Below are positions 54,971-62,704 of a stretch of DNA of 64,000 bases, one piece after another. The notes below the pieces were generated by a model, which worked only from the letters and a program-made list of their open reading frames with translations, searched no databases and had not been told where the DNA came from. The stretch's first letter is position 1, and each line of letters begins with the position of its first letter. The position numbers and the translations under genes were made by a program. Source of the DNA: Gammaproteobacteria bacterium Ga0077536 (lineage in GTDB: Bacteria; Pseudomonadota; Gammaproteobacteria; Ga0077536); the NCBI GenBank assembly GCA_001464935.1, contig LNEL01000060.1, positions 124,001-188,000 on the forward strand. The letters run 5' to 3'.

Positions 54971-56593
54971 ATGGACTGGTATCGCAAGCGGACGCTGGGT
55001 GGAATCCTCGAGGAAGCGGCGCAGCGCTGGCCGGCGCGTGAGGCGTTCAGCTACGGCGACCGACGCTGGACGTATGCCGCGTTCAACGCCGAGACCAATC
55101 GCGTCGCGAAGGCGCTGATGGCGTCGGGCGTGCAGCCGGAGGAACACGTCGCGCTGTGGATGACGAACCGGCCTGAATGGCTGTTCCTGATGTTCGGCAT
55201 CGCACGCGTCGGCGGCTGCATCGTGCCGCTGAATACGCGCTATCGCACCGACGACGTCGCCTACACCGTCACGCAGTCGCGCAGCCGCACGCTGATCACG
55301 CTGGACACGTCGGGCCCCGTCGACTACCAGGGCATGCTGATGGAGAGCATGCCGCGCGTCGAGCAGACCGCCGACGGTCTCGACATCGACGGCTATCCGG
55401 ATCTGCGCCGCGTGATTGTCGTCGGCGGACCGACCCGCCTCGCACACGCGACGGCGTGGGACAGCTTTGTCGCCGCCGGCGAGGCCGTCACCGATGCCGA
55501 GCTCGCCGCGCGTGCGCAGGGCGTCGATCCCGAAAGCCTGATGATGCTCTGCTACACCTCGGGCACGACGGGCCATCCGAAGGGCGTGATGCACAGCCAC
55601 CAGCCGATCCGCAACACCCACGAGCGCGGCCAGATCATGGGCTATACGCCGCATGAAGTGCACATGAACTATCTGCCGCTGTTCCACATTTATGCGTTCA
55701 GCGAAATCGTGATGATGTGCGTGCTGACCGGGGCCCGCCACGTGATGATGGACGTGTTCGATGCCGAGCGCGCACTCGATCTCGCCGAGCAGGAAGGCGC
55801 GACGATCCTGCATGGCTTCGAAGCCCACTGGCTGGATCTGCTGAACGCGCAGGCACGCAAGGCGCGCACGCTGAAAGTTCGCCTCGGCACCCTGCCGTCC
55901 GGCGTCGAGAGCACGATCCCGATTGCGGACAAGGTGCAGGACGTGTTCTGTCCCACCCTGTCCGGCTTCGGGATGAGCGAAGTCTGGGCCTATGTTGCGG
56001 TGTCGAACCCGTCGCACACGCGCGAACAGCGCGTGCACGCGTCCGGCGTGCCGATGAACGACTACGAGTTCCGCGTCGTCGACACCGAAACCGGTCGCGA
56101 CCAGCCGGTCGACGTACCGGGCGAACTGCTCGTGCGCGGTTATGCCGTGATGAAAGGCTACTGGGACAAGCCCGAAGCGACGCGCGACACGATCGACCCC
56201 GACGGCTGGCTGCACACCGGCGACATGGCCCGCATCCGCGCCGACGGCCACTTCGTGTTTCTCGGCCGCTACAAGGACATGCTGAAAGTGGGCGGCGAGA
56301 ACGTGTCGCCGGCCGAGGTCGAAGCCTACCTGCGCGTGATGAACGAAGTGCAGGATGCCGCGGTCGTCGCCTACCCCGATCCGCGCCTCGCCGAAGTGCC
56401 GGTGGCATTCGTCATCCTGAAGGCCGGCCAGACGATCGATGCCGAGACGCTGCTGAACCGCATGAAGGGCAAAATCGCGAGCTACAAGATCCCGAAACAC
56501 GTGATCTTCTGCGACGCCTACCCGATGACGTCCTCCGGCAAGATCAGGAAGATCGAACTGCGCGCGCAGGCGAAGGAGATCCTGGGCGCTTGA
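54971..56593 (+). CDS. AMP-dependent acyl-CoA synthetase/ligase
   Basis: 540 aa adenylating enzyme. P-loop-like motif MLCYTSGTTGHPKGVMHSHQ, then LPLFHIYAFSEIVM, ATP/acyl region FGMSEVWAYVAVS, and the hinge/C-terminal domain DGWLHTGDMARIRADGHFVF followed by RYKDMLKVGGENVSPAEVEA and the catalytic Lys near SSGKIRKIEL. Probably activates a fatty or other carboxylic acid; chain length cannot be told. The ATG at 54971 has GGGAG 6 nt upstream; a GTG lies 6 nt before it. Stands alone, 190 bp after gor. Confidence 0.9.
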   Translation: MDWYRKRTLGGILEEAAQRWPAREAFSYGDRRWTYAAFNAETNRVAKALMASGVQPEEHVALWMTNRPEWLFLMFGIARVGGCIVPLNTRYRTDDVAYTVTQSRSRTLITLDTSGPVDYQGMLMESMPRVEQTADGLDIDGYPDLRRVIVVGGPTRLAHATAWDSFVAAGEAVTDAELAARAQGVDPESLMMLCYTSGTTGHPKGVMHSHQPIRNTHERGQIMGYTPHEVHMNYLPLFHIYAFSEIVMMCVLTGARHVMMDVFDAERALDLAEQEGATILHGFEAHWLDLLNAQARKARTLKVRLGTLPSGVESTIPIADKVQDVFCPTLSGFGMSEVWAYVAVSNPSHTREQRVHASGVPMNDYEFRVVDTETGRDQPVDVPGELLVRGYAVMKGYWDKPEATRDTIDPDGWLHTGDMARIRADGHFVFLGRYKDMLKVGGENVSPAEVEAYLRVMNEVQDAAVVAYPDPRLAEVPVAFVILKAGQTIDAETLLNRMKGKIASYKIPKHVIFCDAYPMTSSGKIRKIELRAQAKEILGA

Positions 56594-56650
56594 GCATCTG
56601 CCGGCAAGGCAACGCTGCAGGAGGCACAGGGGACGTGGGGCCCCGTGTCA

Positions 56651-56746
56651 ATTGAGAGCGGGCTGCGGCCGGCCACGGAGAACATCGAGATCACGGAGCG
56701 GAAAAACGGTCTGTGTTCTCCGTGGCCGGGCGCAGCCCGATTCAAT
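56651..56746. repeat. Long imperfect inverted repeat (REP-like)
   Basis: The left arm (56651-56684) and right arm (56714-56746) are reverse complements over ~33 nt with a few mismatches and one indel; the shared core is GGCCACGGAGAACA. The loop contains further CACGGAG units. It lies between convergent genes and its right arm reaches the stop codon of the SRPBCC gene (56742). It could act as a transcription stop or an mRNA-protecting hairpin. Confidence 0.75.
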
Positions 56747-57206
56747 AAGGGCTCTGCCCCGGCTTGCGCCCCAGCGCATGCGCCTGCTCGATGCCGTCGA
56801 GGAACAGCGTGTAGAACGCGCGCAGCATGTCATCCATCTGCGCCGCCGGCAGGCCGTGCTCGGTGTAATGACCTTCCCAGGTGACCTGCGTGCCGCTCGC
56901 GCCAGCGTCGGCCATGGTCACGACTGCGACGTAGTCCCGCATCGGCAGCGGATACTGCTCGACGATTGAATACACGATCACGCTTGGCGCGTGCACGACG
57001 TCCAGACGCTCCACGATTTGCCCGTCGACGCCCAGCTCGGGCTTGAAGCGCGCGAAACGTCGCGCACCGACGTGGCTGCCTTCGCAGCTGAACTCGGTGA
57101 GGTTGCCGGGCGGATGCAGGAACTGCAGCGCGTTGAAGTCCGAGAGCCATGCCCAGCAGTAGTCGCGGGGGGCGTTGACGGTCCGTTCGAGTCTGGCGAG
57201 AGGCAT
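56742..57206 (-). CDS. SRPBCC (START/polyketide cyclase-like) family protein
   Basis: 154 residues with the helix-grip pattern: start PLARLERTVNAPRDYCWAWL, a Gly-Ala-Arg-Arg-Phe strand, VIVYSIVEQYPLPMRDYVAV, TQVTWEGHYTEHGLPA and a long C-terminal helix. Such proteins bind hydrophobic ligands or act as cyclases; the ligand is unknown. It follows the SnoaL/NTF2-like gene by 37 nt, so the two are probably co-transcribed. Confidence 0.8.
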   Translation of the reverse strand: MPLARLERTVNAPRDYCWAWLSDFNALQFLHPPGNLTEFSCEGSHVGARRFARFKPELGVDGQIVERLDVVHAPSVIVYSIVEQYPLPMRDYVAVVTMADAGASGTQVTWEGHYTEHGLPAAQMDDMLRAFYTLFLDGIEQAHALGRKPGQSPY

Positions 57207-57243
57207 CGTGAGTCCTTTGTCGGTCGGGCAAGAGAGCGAGGTG

Positions 57244-57627
57244 TCAGGCAGGCAGTTCGCCAGCGCCCCACGGATGATCGATCACATACAGCCAGCGGCC
57301 GTCGGGCTGGCGCCGCACGACTTCGACCGTGCGGCCGGTCGAGGTGAATGGCTGGCCGTCGTCGCCGGTGCCCGTCAGCGTCCACTGATTGCTCAGCAGC
57401 GCGAGATCGCCGTGCTGCACGGCATAGCGTGTTTCGAGCCTGATTTTTCCGCGGGTGCCGAGAAAGGCCTGCAGGCCTTCGCCGAGCGCGGCCTTGCCCT
57501 GCACGTAGTCGTTCGCGCCGCGCACGAACGTGGCACCGTCTTCATAGAGGGCGAGCATGCCGTCGAGATCGCCGGCATTGAAACGCTCTTCGAACAGGCG
57601 ATGCGCGCTTTCGGGGGGCTGTGACAT
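57244..57627 (-). CDS. NTF2-like / SnoaL-like nuclear transport factor 2 fold protein
   Basis: 127 aa from the ATG at 57627, which has AGGAG 6 nt upstream. The NTF2-like cone fold is suggested by HRLFEERFNAGDLDGMLALY, GATFVRGANDYVQGKAALGE and GRTVEVVRRQPDGRWLYVID. Related proteins are called SgcJ/EcaC or YybH. No specific function can be given. Confidence 0.8.
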   Translation of the reverse strand: MSQPPESAHRLFEERFNAGDLDGMLALYEDGATFVRGANDYVQGKAALGEGLQAFLGTRGKIRLETRYAVQHGDLALLSNQWTLTGTGDDGQPFTSTGRTVEVVRRQPDGRWLYVIDHPWGAGELPA

Positions 57628-58002
57628 GAGGGACTCCTGAGGCTGTTGGCGCGTTCGGCGAGTGTATCGCAGCCATCCGGCCTGCGGCGCCCTCCCCGCT
57701 GGCTCTGCAATGCAACAAGAGGACAGCCACCACGTGCCGATGACCGTTGGCGGGCACCTGCTGCTCCGAGGCGACACCTCCATGCGCGAGTCGCGACAGT
57801 CTGACACCCGGCGCGCTGATCGGGCGCACGGTCGATCGAGGCCAGGCCCCGGTATTGCGGCGCACACAACGCGAGTGTCGGGAGGATCAATCGGGCACTG
57901 CGATGTCGGGCCAGAAAATCACGGCGCACCCGATGCGCAGCGTGGCCCTTAGCGGTACTCTTTTCCCCGTCACCGACACGGTGCAGCCCTGAGGGAGACA
58001 AC
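57628..58002. other. 375-bp divergent intergenic region, nothing recognised
   Basis: Lies between the divergent NTF2-like and D-aminoacylase-like genes and must hold both promoters. No convincing -35/-10 pair, hairpin or small ORF was found. Before the right-hand gene a GGGAG Shine-Dalgarno is present 6 nt ahead of the ATG. Confidence 0.4.
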
Positions 58003-59742
58003 ATGACCGGATTCGATACGCTGATTCGTGGCGCGAAGGTGGTGGACGGCTCGGGCGCTCCGCCCCGCATCGCGGACGTCGCGATCAAGGACGGCGTAAT
58101 CGCGGCGACCGGCGACAATCTCGGTCACGCGTCGCGCGTCATCGATGCCGGTGGTCTCGTGCTCACGCCGGGCTGGGTCGACATCCACACCCACTATGAC
58201 GGCCAGGCGAGCTGGGACCCCGAACTCGCCCACTCGCTGCGCCACGGTGTGACCACGGCCGTGATGGGTAACTGCGGCGTCGGCTTCGCGCCGGCGCATC
58301 CTGCCCAGCGCGACTGGCTGATTGGCCTGATGGAAGGTGTCGAAGACATTCCCGGCGCGAGTCTGCGCGCGGGCATGCAGTGGAACTGGGAAAGCTTTCC
58401 CGAATATCTCGATTCGCTCGACAACACACCGCGCACCTTCGATGTCGCTGCGCAGCTCGCGCACGGCGCGTTGCGCGCGTACGTGATGGGCGAACGCGGC
58501 GCAGCCAACGAAGTGGCAACGGAAATCGACATTCGCCGCATGGCCCAGCTCACGCGCGAAGCGATGGAAGCCGGCGCCGTCGGCTTCTCGACCTCGCGTA
58601 CGGCCGTGCACATCGCCGCCGACGGCCGCCCGGTGCCGGGTACTTATGCGAGCGAGCAGGAACTGATTGGCATTGCGCGCGCGGTCAAGGAAAGCGGCCG
58701 TGGGCTCGTCGAAATGGTCAACCCGGGCATCATCGGCGAAGACGTCGAGGGCCTCGAACGCGACATGCAGATGATGCGCAAGATTGCAGGGGCGTCCGGC
58801 AGCCCGGTGATGTTCCTGCTCCTGCAGCACAACACCGAGCCCTCGCAGTGGAAGCGGCAGCTCGCGCATTGCGAAGAGGCGGCGCGTGCCGGCCAGCATC
58901 TGATCCCGCAGGTCAGCGGGCGGCCGATTTCGATTCTCTTCAGCTTCGAGGGCGAACATCCGTGGCGCTTCATGCCGAGCTACCGCGCGCTGCAGGATCT
59001 GCCGTTCGAGGAGCGTTACCGCCGCATGCGCGATCCGGCCGTGCGCGCGCAACTGCTCGCCGAGGAAGATCCGAACGACACCGGCTTTTCGCTGATCTAC
59101 AAGAATCCGACCCTGTGGGATCACACCTATGTCGCCGGCGATCCCATCGACTACACGCCCCCGAAAGAACGCAGCATCGCATGGCTGGCGCAGCAGCGCG
59201 GCGAGAGCCCGTGGGCGGTGGCCTATGACGCGCTGCTCGGCGATGGCGGCCGCGCGATGCTGACGCACTTCGGCGTGAACTACGCCGAAGGCACGCCGGA
59301 CGCGCTGAATACGATGTTGAAACATCCGCTCGGTGTGCTCGGTCTGAGCGACGCAGGCGCACATGTGCGTTTCATCGCCGACGCCGGCGTGCACACCTAC
59401 ATGCTGACGCGCTGGGCGCGCGATGCCGAACCGGGTTCGCCGTATCACATCCCGCTGGAGACGGTGGTCCGCAAGCTCACGCGCAACAACGCCGCGCTCT
59501 ACGGCTTCAGCGATCGCGGGCTGATCGCGCCCGGCATGCGCGCGGATCTGAACCTGATCGATCTCGATCGGCTCGTCGCCCGCGTGCCGCGCATGAGCTA
59601 CGACCTGCCCGCCGACATGCCGCGGCTGACACAGCAGGTCGAAGGCTATGTCGCGACCTTCGTACGAGGTGAAGTCGTGCAGGAATACGGCCAGACCACC
59701 GGCGCCCGCCCGGGCCGCGTGCTGCGCAGTCGCGCCGGCTGA
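58003..59742 (+). CDS. N-acyl-D-amino-acid deacylase-like amidohydrolase
   Basis: 579-residue metal-dependent hydrolase of the D-aminoacylase/dihydroorotase superfamily. Metal motif VDIHTHYDGQASWDPEL, Cys ligand-like segment VMGNCGVGFAPAHP, GAVGFSTSRTAVHIAADGRP, the late Asp in GLSDAGAHVRFIADA and NNAALYGFSDRGLIAPGMRA typical of the C-terminal composite domain. The real substrate may be an N-acyl-D-amino acid or another cyclic or acyl amide. No transporter or partner gene is adjacent. Confidence 0.85.
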   Translation: MTGFDTLIRGAKVVDGSGAPPRIADVAIKDGVIAATGDNLGHASRVIDAGGLVLTPGWVDIHTHYDGQASWDPELAHSLRHGVTTAVMGNCGVGFAPAHPAQRDWLIGLMEGVEDIPGASLRAGMQWNWESFPEYLDSLDNTPRTFDVAAQLAHGALRAYVMGERGAANEVATEIDIRRMAQLTREAMEAGAVGFSTSRTAVHIAADGRPVPGTYASEQELIGIARAVKESGRGLVEMVNPGIIGEDVEGLERDMQMMRKIAGASGSPVMFLLLQHNTEPSQWKRQLAHCEEAARAGQHLIPQVSGRPISILFSFEGEHPWRFMPSYRALQDLPFEERYRRMRDPAVRAQLLAEEDPNDTGFSLIYKNPTLWDHTYVAGDPIDYTPPKERSIAWLAQQRGESPWAVAYDALLGDGGRAMLTHFGVNYAEGTPDALNTMLKHPLGVLGLSDAGAHVRFIADAGVHTYMLTRWARDAEPGSPYHIPLETVVRKLTRNNAALYGFSDRGLIAPGMRADLNLIDLDRLVARVPRMSYDLPADMPRLTQQVEGYVATFVRGEVVQEYGQTTGARPGRVLRSRAG

Positions 59743-59750
59743 GCGCTGTC

Positions 59751-59783
59751 AGGCCCCGGTGGCGTCGCACGCCACCGGGGCCT
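59751..59783. terminator. Strong bidirectional hairpin between convergent genes
   Basis: Perfect 14-bp stem AGGCCCCGGTGGCG / CGCCACCGGGGCCT with loop TCGCA, 8 nt after the amidohydrolase stop and 17 nt before the stop of the minus-strand gene at 59801. No U-tract. Confidence 0.65.
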
Positions 59784-59800
59784 GGGAAACGAGTGGCCGG

Positions 59801-60115
59801 TTACCGGCGCGAGAACGGCGACACGAGCACCTCGACGATGCCAACGCCGACATTCGCCGCGCCCGTCACCAGTTGACCCGCGGCACGGGCGCCGCCCTTG
59901 ACGGTGCCCGTCACGACGCCCACCGGGCCGAGCGCCGCGGTGTCCTGCGAAATGCCCTCCGCGAGCCTGACCGGCGAGGTCACCGCATCGGTGGCGCCAT
60001 TCGCCGCGCGTTGCGCGCCGGCGTTCGCCGCGGCCTGCCCCGCCTGCAGGGGCATCGCGCCCGTCAACAGCATGCTCGTCACGAGTGCGACCGGAAAACT
60101 TGCTCTGTTCATCAC
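59801..60115 (-). CDS. Small exported Ala/Gly-rich protein
   Basis: 104 residues. Signal peptide at 1-25 (MMNRASFPVALVTSMLLTGA, cleavage near LQA). The mature part is Ala/Gly/Val-rich, ending in VTGTVKGGARAAGQLVTGAA, Asn-Val-Gly-Val-Gly-Ile-Val-Glu-Val and SPFSRR. The pattern GPVGVVTGTVKG...GIVEV...PF resembles small exosortase-associated proteins (TIGR04073-like), and a PEP-CTERM protein is in this window; this likeness is by eye and weak. Otherwise unknown. Confidence 0.6.
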   Translation of the reverse strand: MMNRASFPVALVTSMLLTGAMPLQAGQAAANAGAQRAANGATDAVTSPVRLAEGISQDTAALGPVGVVTGTVKGGARAAGQLVTGAANVGVGIVEVLVSPFSRR

Positions 60116-60260
60116 AGACTCCCGCGATTGAATGCCGCCTTAGTGTACCGGTTCAACCCGAACGAACCGTGAACTGCCTCGCGCTGTGGCCCGCGCCCGG
60201 CCGCGTCCTGCGGGCCACCTGTCCGACGTCCACTGACCGGCGCCGGAAAAGACCCGGCGC

Positions 60261-61373
60261 TCAGCCGACAGCGAACAGGCCGGCCGAGGCCGCCACGACC
60301 AGTTGCGGCAACAGACCGATACCGAGCAGCAACAGGATCAGCAGCAGTGCCACGCCGCGCTCGACGGGCGTCAGATCGGGAGCGACCGAGGTGACCACCG
60401 GCCCCATGAAAGCGCGCGTGATCGCGCGCAGGGTCGCCACGGCCAGCAGCGCACTCGACACCGTCACGGCGATCGTGGCAACCACGCTTTCGGACCACAG
60501 TGCATGCAGGATCAGATCATCGGCAATGAACCCGGCGGTACCGGGCATGCCGACACCGGCGGCGCCGAAGAAGCCGAACGCCGCGGCGAGCCTGGGAAAC
60601 GCCCGCGCCCGTCCGCACGACTGTTGCAGGCCCACTTTGCCCACGCGTGCTTCGAGCGCCAGCACGGTCAGGCTCAGACCGGCGAGCGCCAGCGTCATCG
60701 TCAACGCAACGAACAACGCGGCAATGTGATGCCCGCGGCCCGCCGCCCCGATCGCGGCGAACATCATGCCACCGTGCATCAGCAGGGAAGCCCGCAGCAG
60801 GCCAGCGAGATCGCGCTGTACCAGTGACAGCAGCGCGAACACCAGGGCCGTGGCGGCACCTGCCAGGACGACGGGGACGGCCACCGCGGCTGCCGCCGGC
60901 ACGTGATCGACGAAGCGCAGATGAATGACGGCAAACGCCAGCAGGCTCGAAAACTGCTGCGCCTGCACGACGGGTGCGGCCCGACACAACGACGACACGC
61001 CCGCATGCAGTCCGACAACGCCGGTGCGCAACGCCAGTGCGGCCAATGACAACAGTAGAGCGCTGTCAGTGGCGCCGACGCCCGCAATGACCGCGGCACA
61101 CAGCAGCGTCACGCCGGCGGCGAGCATCAGCATGCCGGCGCCGACACGCGCGGTGTGTCGGATCTGCGCGGCCATCGCTGCGCAGCCCAGCGCCACCAGG
61201 ACATAGGCGAGCACGGGCGACGGGCTGAGCACGGCCAGCGCCGGCAGCACGGCGTTGAGCAGCGTCGTGCCACGCGGGCGCTGACGCTCGACGAAGTCGG
61301 GCACGATGACCAGCGTCGCCACCAGCACGGCCAGGAATACCAGCATCGGCAGACTGTCCAGCCTTGCGCTCAT
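60261..61373 (-). CDS. NuoM/MrpD-like membrane protein, degenerate, in the DAB-like operon
   Basis: 370 residues and nearly all hydrophobic (about ten segments). It matches the antiporter-like fold by the segment LVQRDLAGLLRASLLMHGGM (compare NuoM LVQQDMKKLIAYSSISHMGF) and FGFFGAAGVGMPGTAGFIAD (NuoM MANAGLPATSGFVGE). Key charges look lost: the TM7 Lys is Arg (LRTGVVGLHAG), the TM8 Lys is Ala/Gly, and no TM5 Glu is seen. It may therefore be structural rather than pumping. Its ATG overlaps the upstream gene stop (ATGA). Confidence 0.75.
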   Translation of the reverse strand: MSARLDSLPMLVFLAVLVATLVIVPDFVERQRPRGTTLLNAVLPALAVLSPSPVLAYVLVALGCAAMAAQIRHTARVGAGMLMLAAGVTLLCAAVIAGVGATDSALLLSLAALALRTGVVGLHAGVSSLCRAAPVVQAQQFSSLLAFAVIHLRFVDHVPAAAAVAVPVVLAGAATALVFALLSLVQRDLAGLLRASLLMHGGMMFAAIGAAGRGHHIAALFVALTMTLALAGLSLTVLALEARVGKVGLQQSCGRARAFPRLAAAFGFFGAAGVGMPGTAGFIADDLILHALWSESVVATIAVTVSSALLAVATLRAITRAFMGPVVTSVAPDLTPVERGVALLLILLLLGIGLLPQLVVAASAGLFAVG

Positions 61374-62704
61374 GCGGGCGGACCGTCGTGTTCATCGCCA
61401 GTGGCCTGCGCATCGCGGCCGAGCGTGCGGGCCAGGTATCGCTCGTCGAGGCGCTGCAGAAAGCGGGCGAGCCCGATCACCGGCGCGACCGCGGCGTCGA
61501 GGCGATCGTCGAGCCGGAAGCGATGGAGCTGGCCGAGGTACAGACGCCGCGAGGCGCGCGCACCGGCCTGCACCGGCGGCTCGACCGCGTGCCCTGCGTG
61601 ATGCGCGTGATGATGGGCGTCGTGCAGCATGTTCGGTGCGCGCAGGTACTGCCATACCCGCAGCAACGCGTGGGACACCAGGTGCACCAGCGCCAGGGTC
61701 GTCAGACCGAGACAAATCTCGGCGAGGATGAGCCCGGTCTGCGCCAGCGTGGCCTGCGCCAGACCGCCTTTCGCGTCAGCCTGCGTGCGCACCACGGCCG
61801 ACGCGTATGCGGCCGTCGCAAGTCCGACAGCGGCACCGAAGGCAGCCGCCAGCGGTGCTGCGTCGAGCACCGGCGAGGTCCGCAACAGCAGGTAGAGCCC
61901 CGCGTGGATCGACACGCCCCCGTAGAACAGCGCGCTCGACGGGGTCGGCCCCTCCATCGCGCGCACCAGCCAGCCCGAGAACGGCAGTTGCGCCGACTTT
62001 CCGAACGCGGCCAGCAGCAACAACAGGCCCAGCAGGGTCACGGCGATGCCGGGCAGTTCGTCGGCACGGCCGAGGTCGGACAATCGCGTCGATCCGAGCA
62101 GTTCGTGCGCGAGCACGATCGCAATCAGAAAGCCGACGTCGCACATGCGATACGTCACGAAGGCGCGCACCGCCGAGCGCACCGGCTCGGCACGCTCGTG
62201 GAAGAAGCCGATGAACAGCGTCGAGGCGATGCCGATGGCCTCCCAGCCCGCGAAGAACAAATCCAGCGCGCCGGCGAATGCCAGCAACTGGGTACCGGCC
62301 GCAAACAGGCCGAGCAGGACGTAGAAGCGGAAGAAACCGGGATCCTTGTGCAGGTAGGTCTCGGAAAACCGGGCGACCAGCGCAGTCAGCACCGCCCCCA
62401 GCAACGAGAACACCACGGCCACGTTGTCGATGAAGAACACGGCCGGTATTTCATAGGTGCCGATGGCTATCCAGCTGCCGAAATCGACTTCGCCGCGCAC
62501 GGCAGGCTGCCAGACGCCACCGTGGGCCGCGGCGATGAAAAAGCTCGCTGCGAGTGAGCTGACCAGGCCCAGCAGCAGCAGCGTCGCCACGCCGCGCTCG
62601 GCCGGCCAGGTGTCGCCAAGCAGCAGCCGGCTGCCCGCCGCGACCGAGGCCACCAGTGGCGCCAGCACGACCACCGCCAGGGCGACATGAATCGCGTCAG
62701 CCAT
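61370..62704 (-). CDS. DabB-like proton-conducting NuoL-type subunit
   Basis: 444 residues. The NuoL core is intact: [19 protein letters not shown] (TM5 Glu), [20 protein letters not shown] (TM7 Lys), [17 protein letters not shown] (TM8 Lys) and [16 protein letters not shown]. It ends soon after, lacking the last membrane segments and lateral helix of NuoL (654 aa, 15435). A His-rich loop ([12 protein letters not shown]) follows the last membrane segment. Placement after a DabA-like gene, overlapping it by 8 nt, suggests DabB of a DAB bicarbonate/CO2-trapping system rather than complex I. Confidence 0.85.
   Translation of the reverse strand: MADAIHVALAVVVLAPLVASVAAGSRLLLGDTWPAERGVATLLLLGLVSSLAASFFIAAAHGGVWQPAVRGEVDFGSWIAIGTYEIPAVFFIDNVAVVFSLLGAVLTALVARFSETYLHKDPGFFRFYVLLGLFAAGTQLLAFAGALDLFFAGWEAIGIASTLFIGFFHERAEPVRSAVRAFVTYRMCDVGFLIAIVLAHELLGSTRLSDLGRADELPGIAVTLLGLLLLLAAFGKSAQLPFSGWLVRAMEGPTPSSALFYGGVSIHAGLYLLLRTSPVLDAAPLAAAFGAAVGLATAAYASAVVRTQADAKGGLAQATLAQTGLILAEICLGLTTLALVHLVSHALLRVWQYLRAPNMLHDAHHHAHHAGHAVEPPVQAGARASRRLYLGQLHRFRLDDRLDAAVAPVIGLARFLQRLDERYLARTLGRDAQATGDEHDGPPA

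Noticed and set aside
57393-58118. 241-codon minus-strand frame over the 57.6-58.0 kb gap
   Set aside because: It is out of frame with the NTF2-like gene, has no domain and runs into the divergent amidohydrolase start.
61370-62704. A second copy of complex I nuoL
   Set aside because: It is 210 residues shorter, lacks the lateral helix and is joined to a DabA-like gene, so a DAB-type role is more likely.
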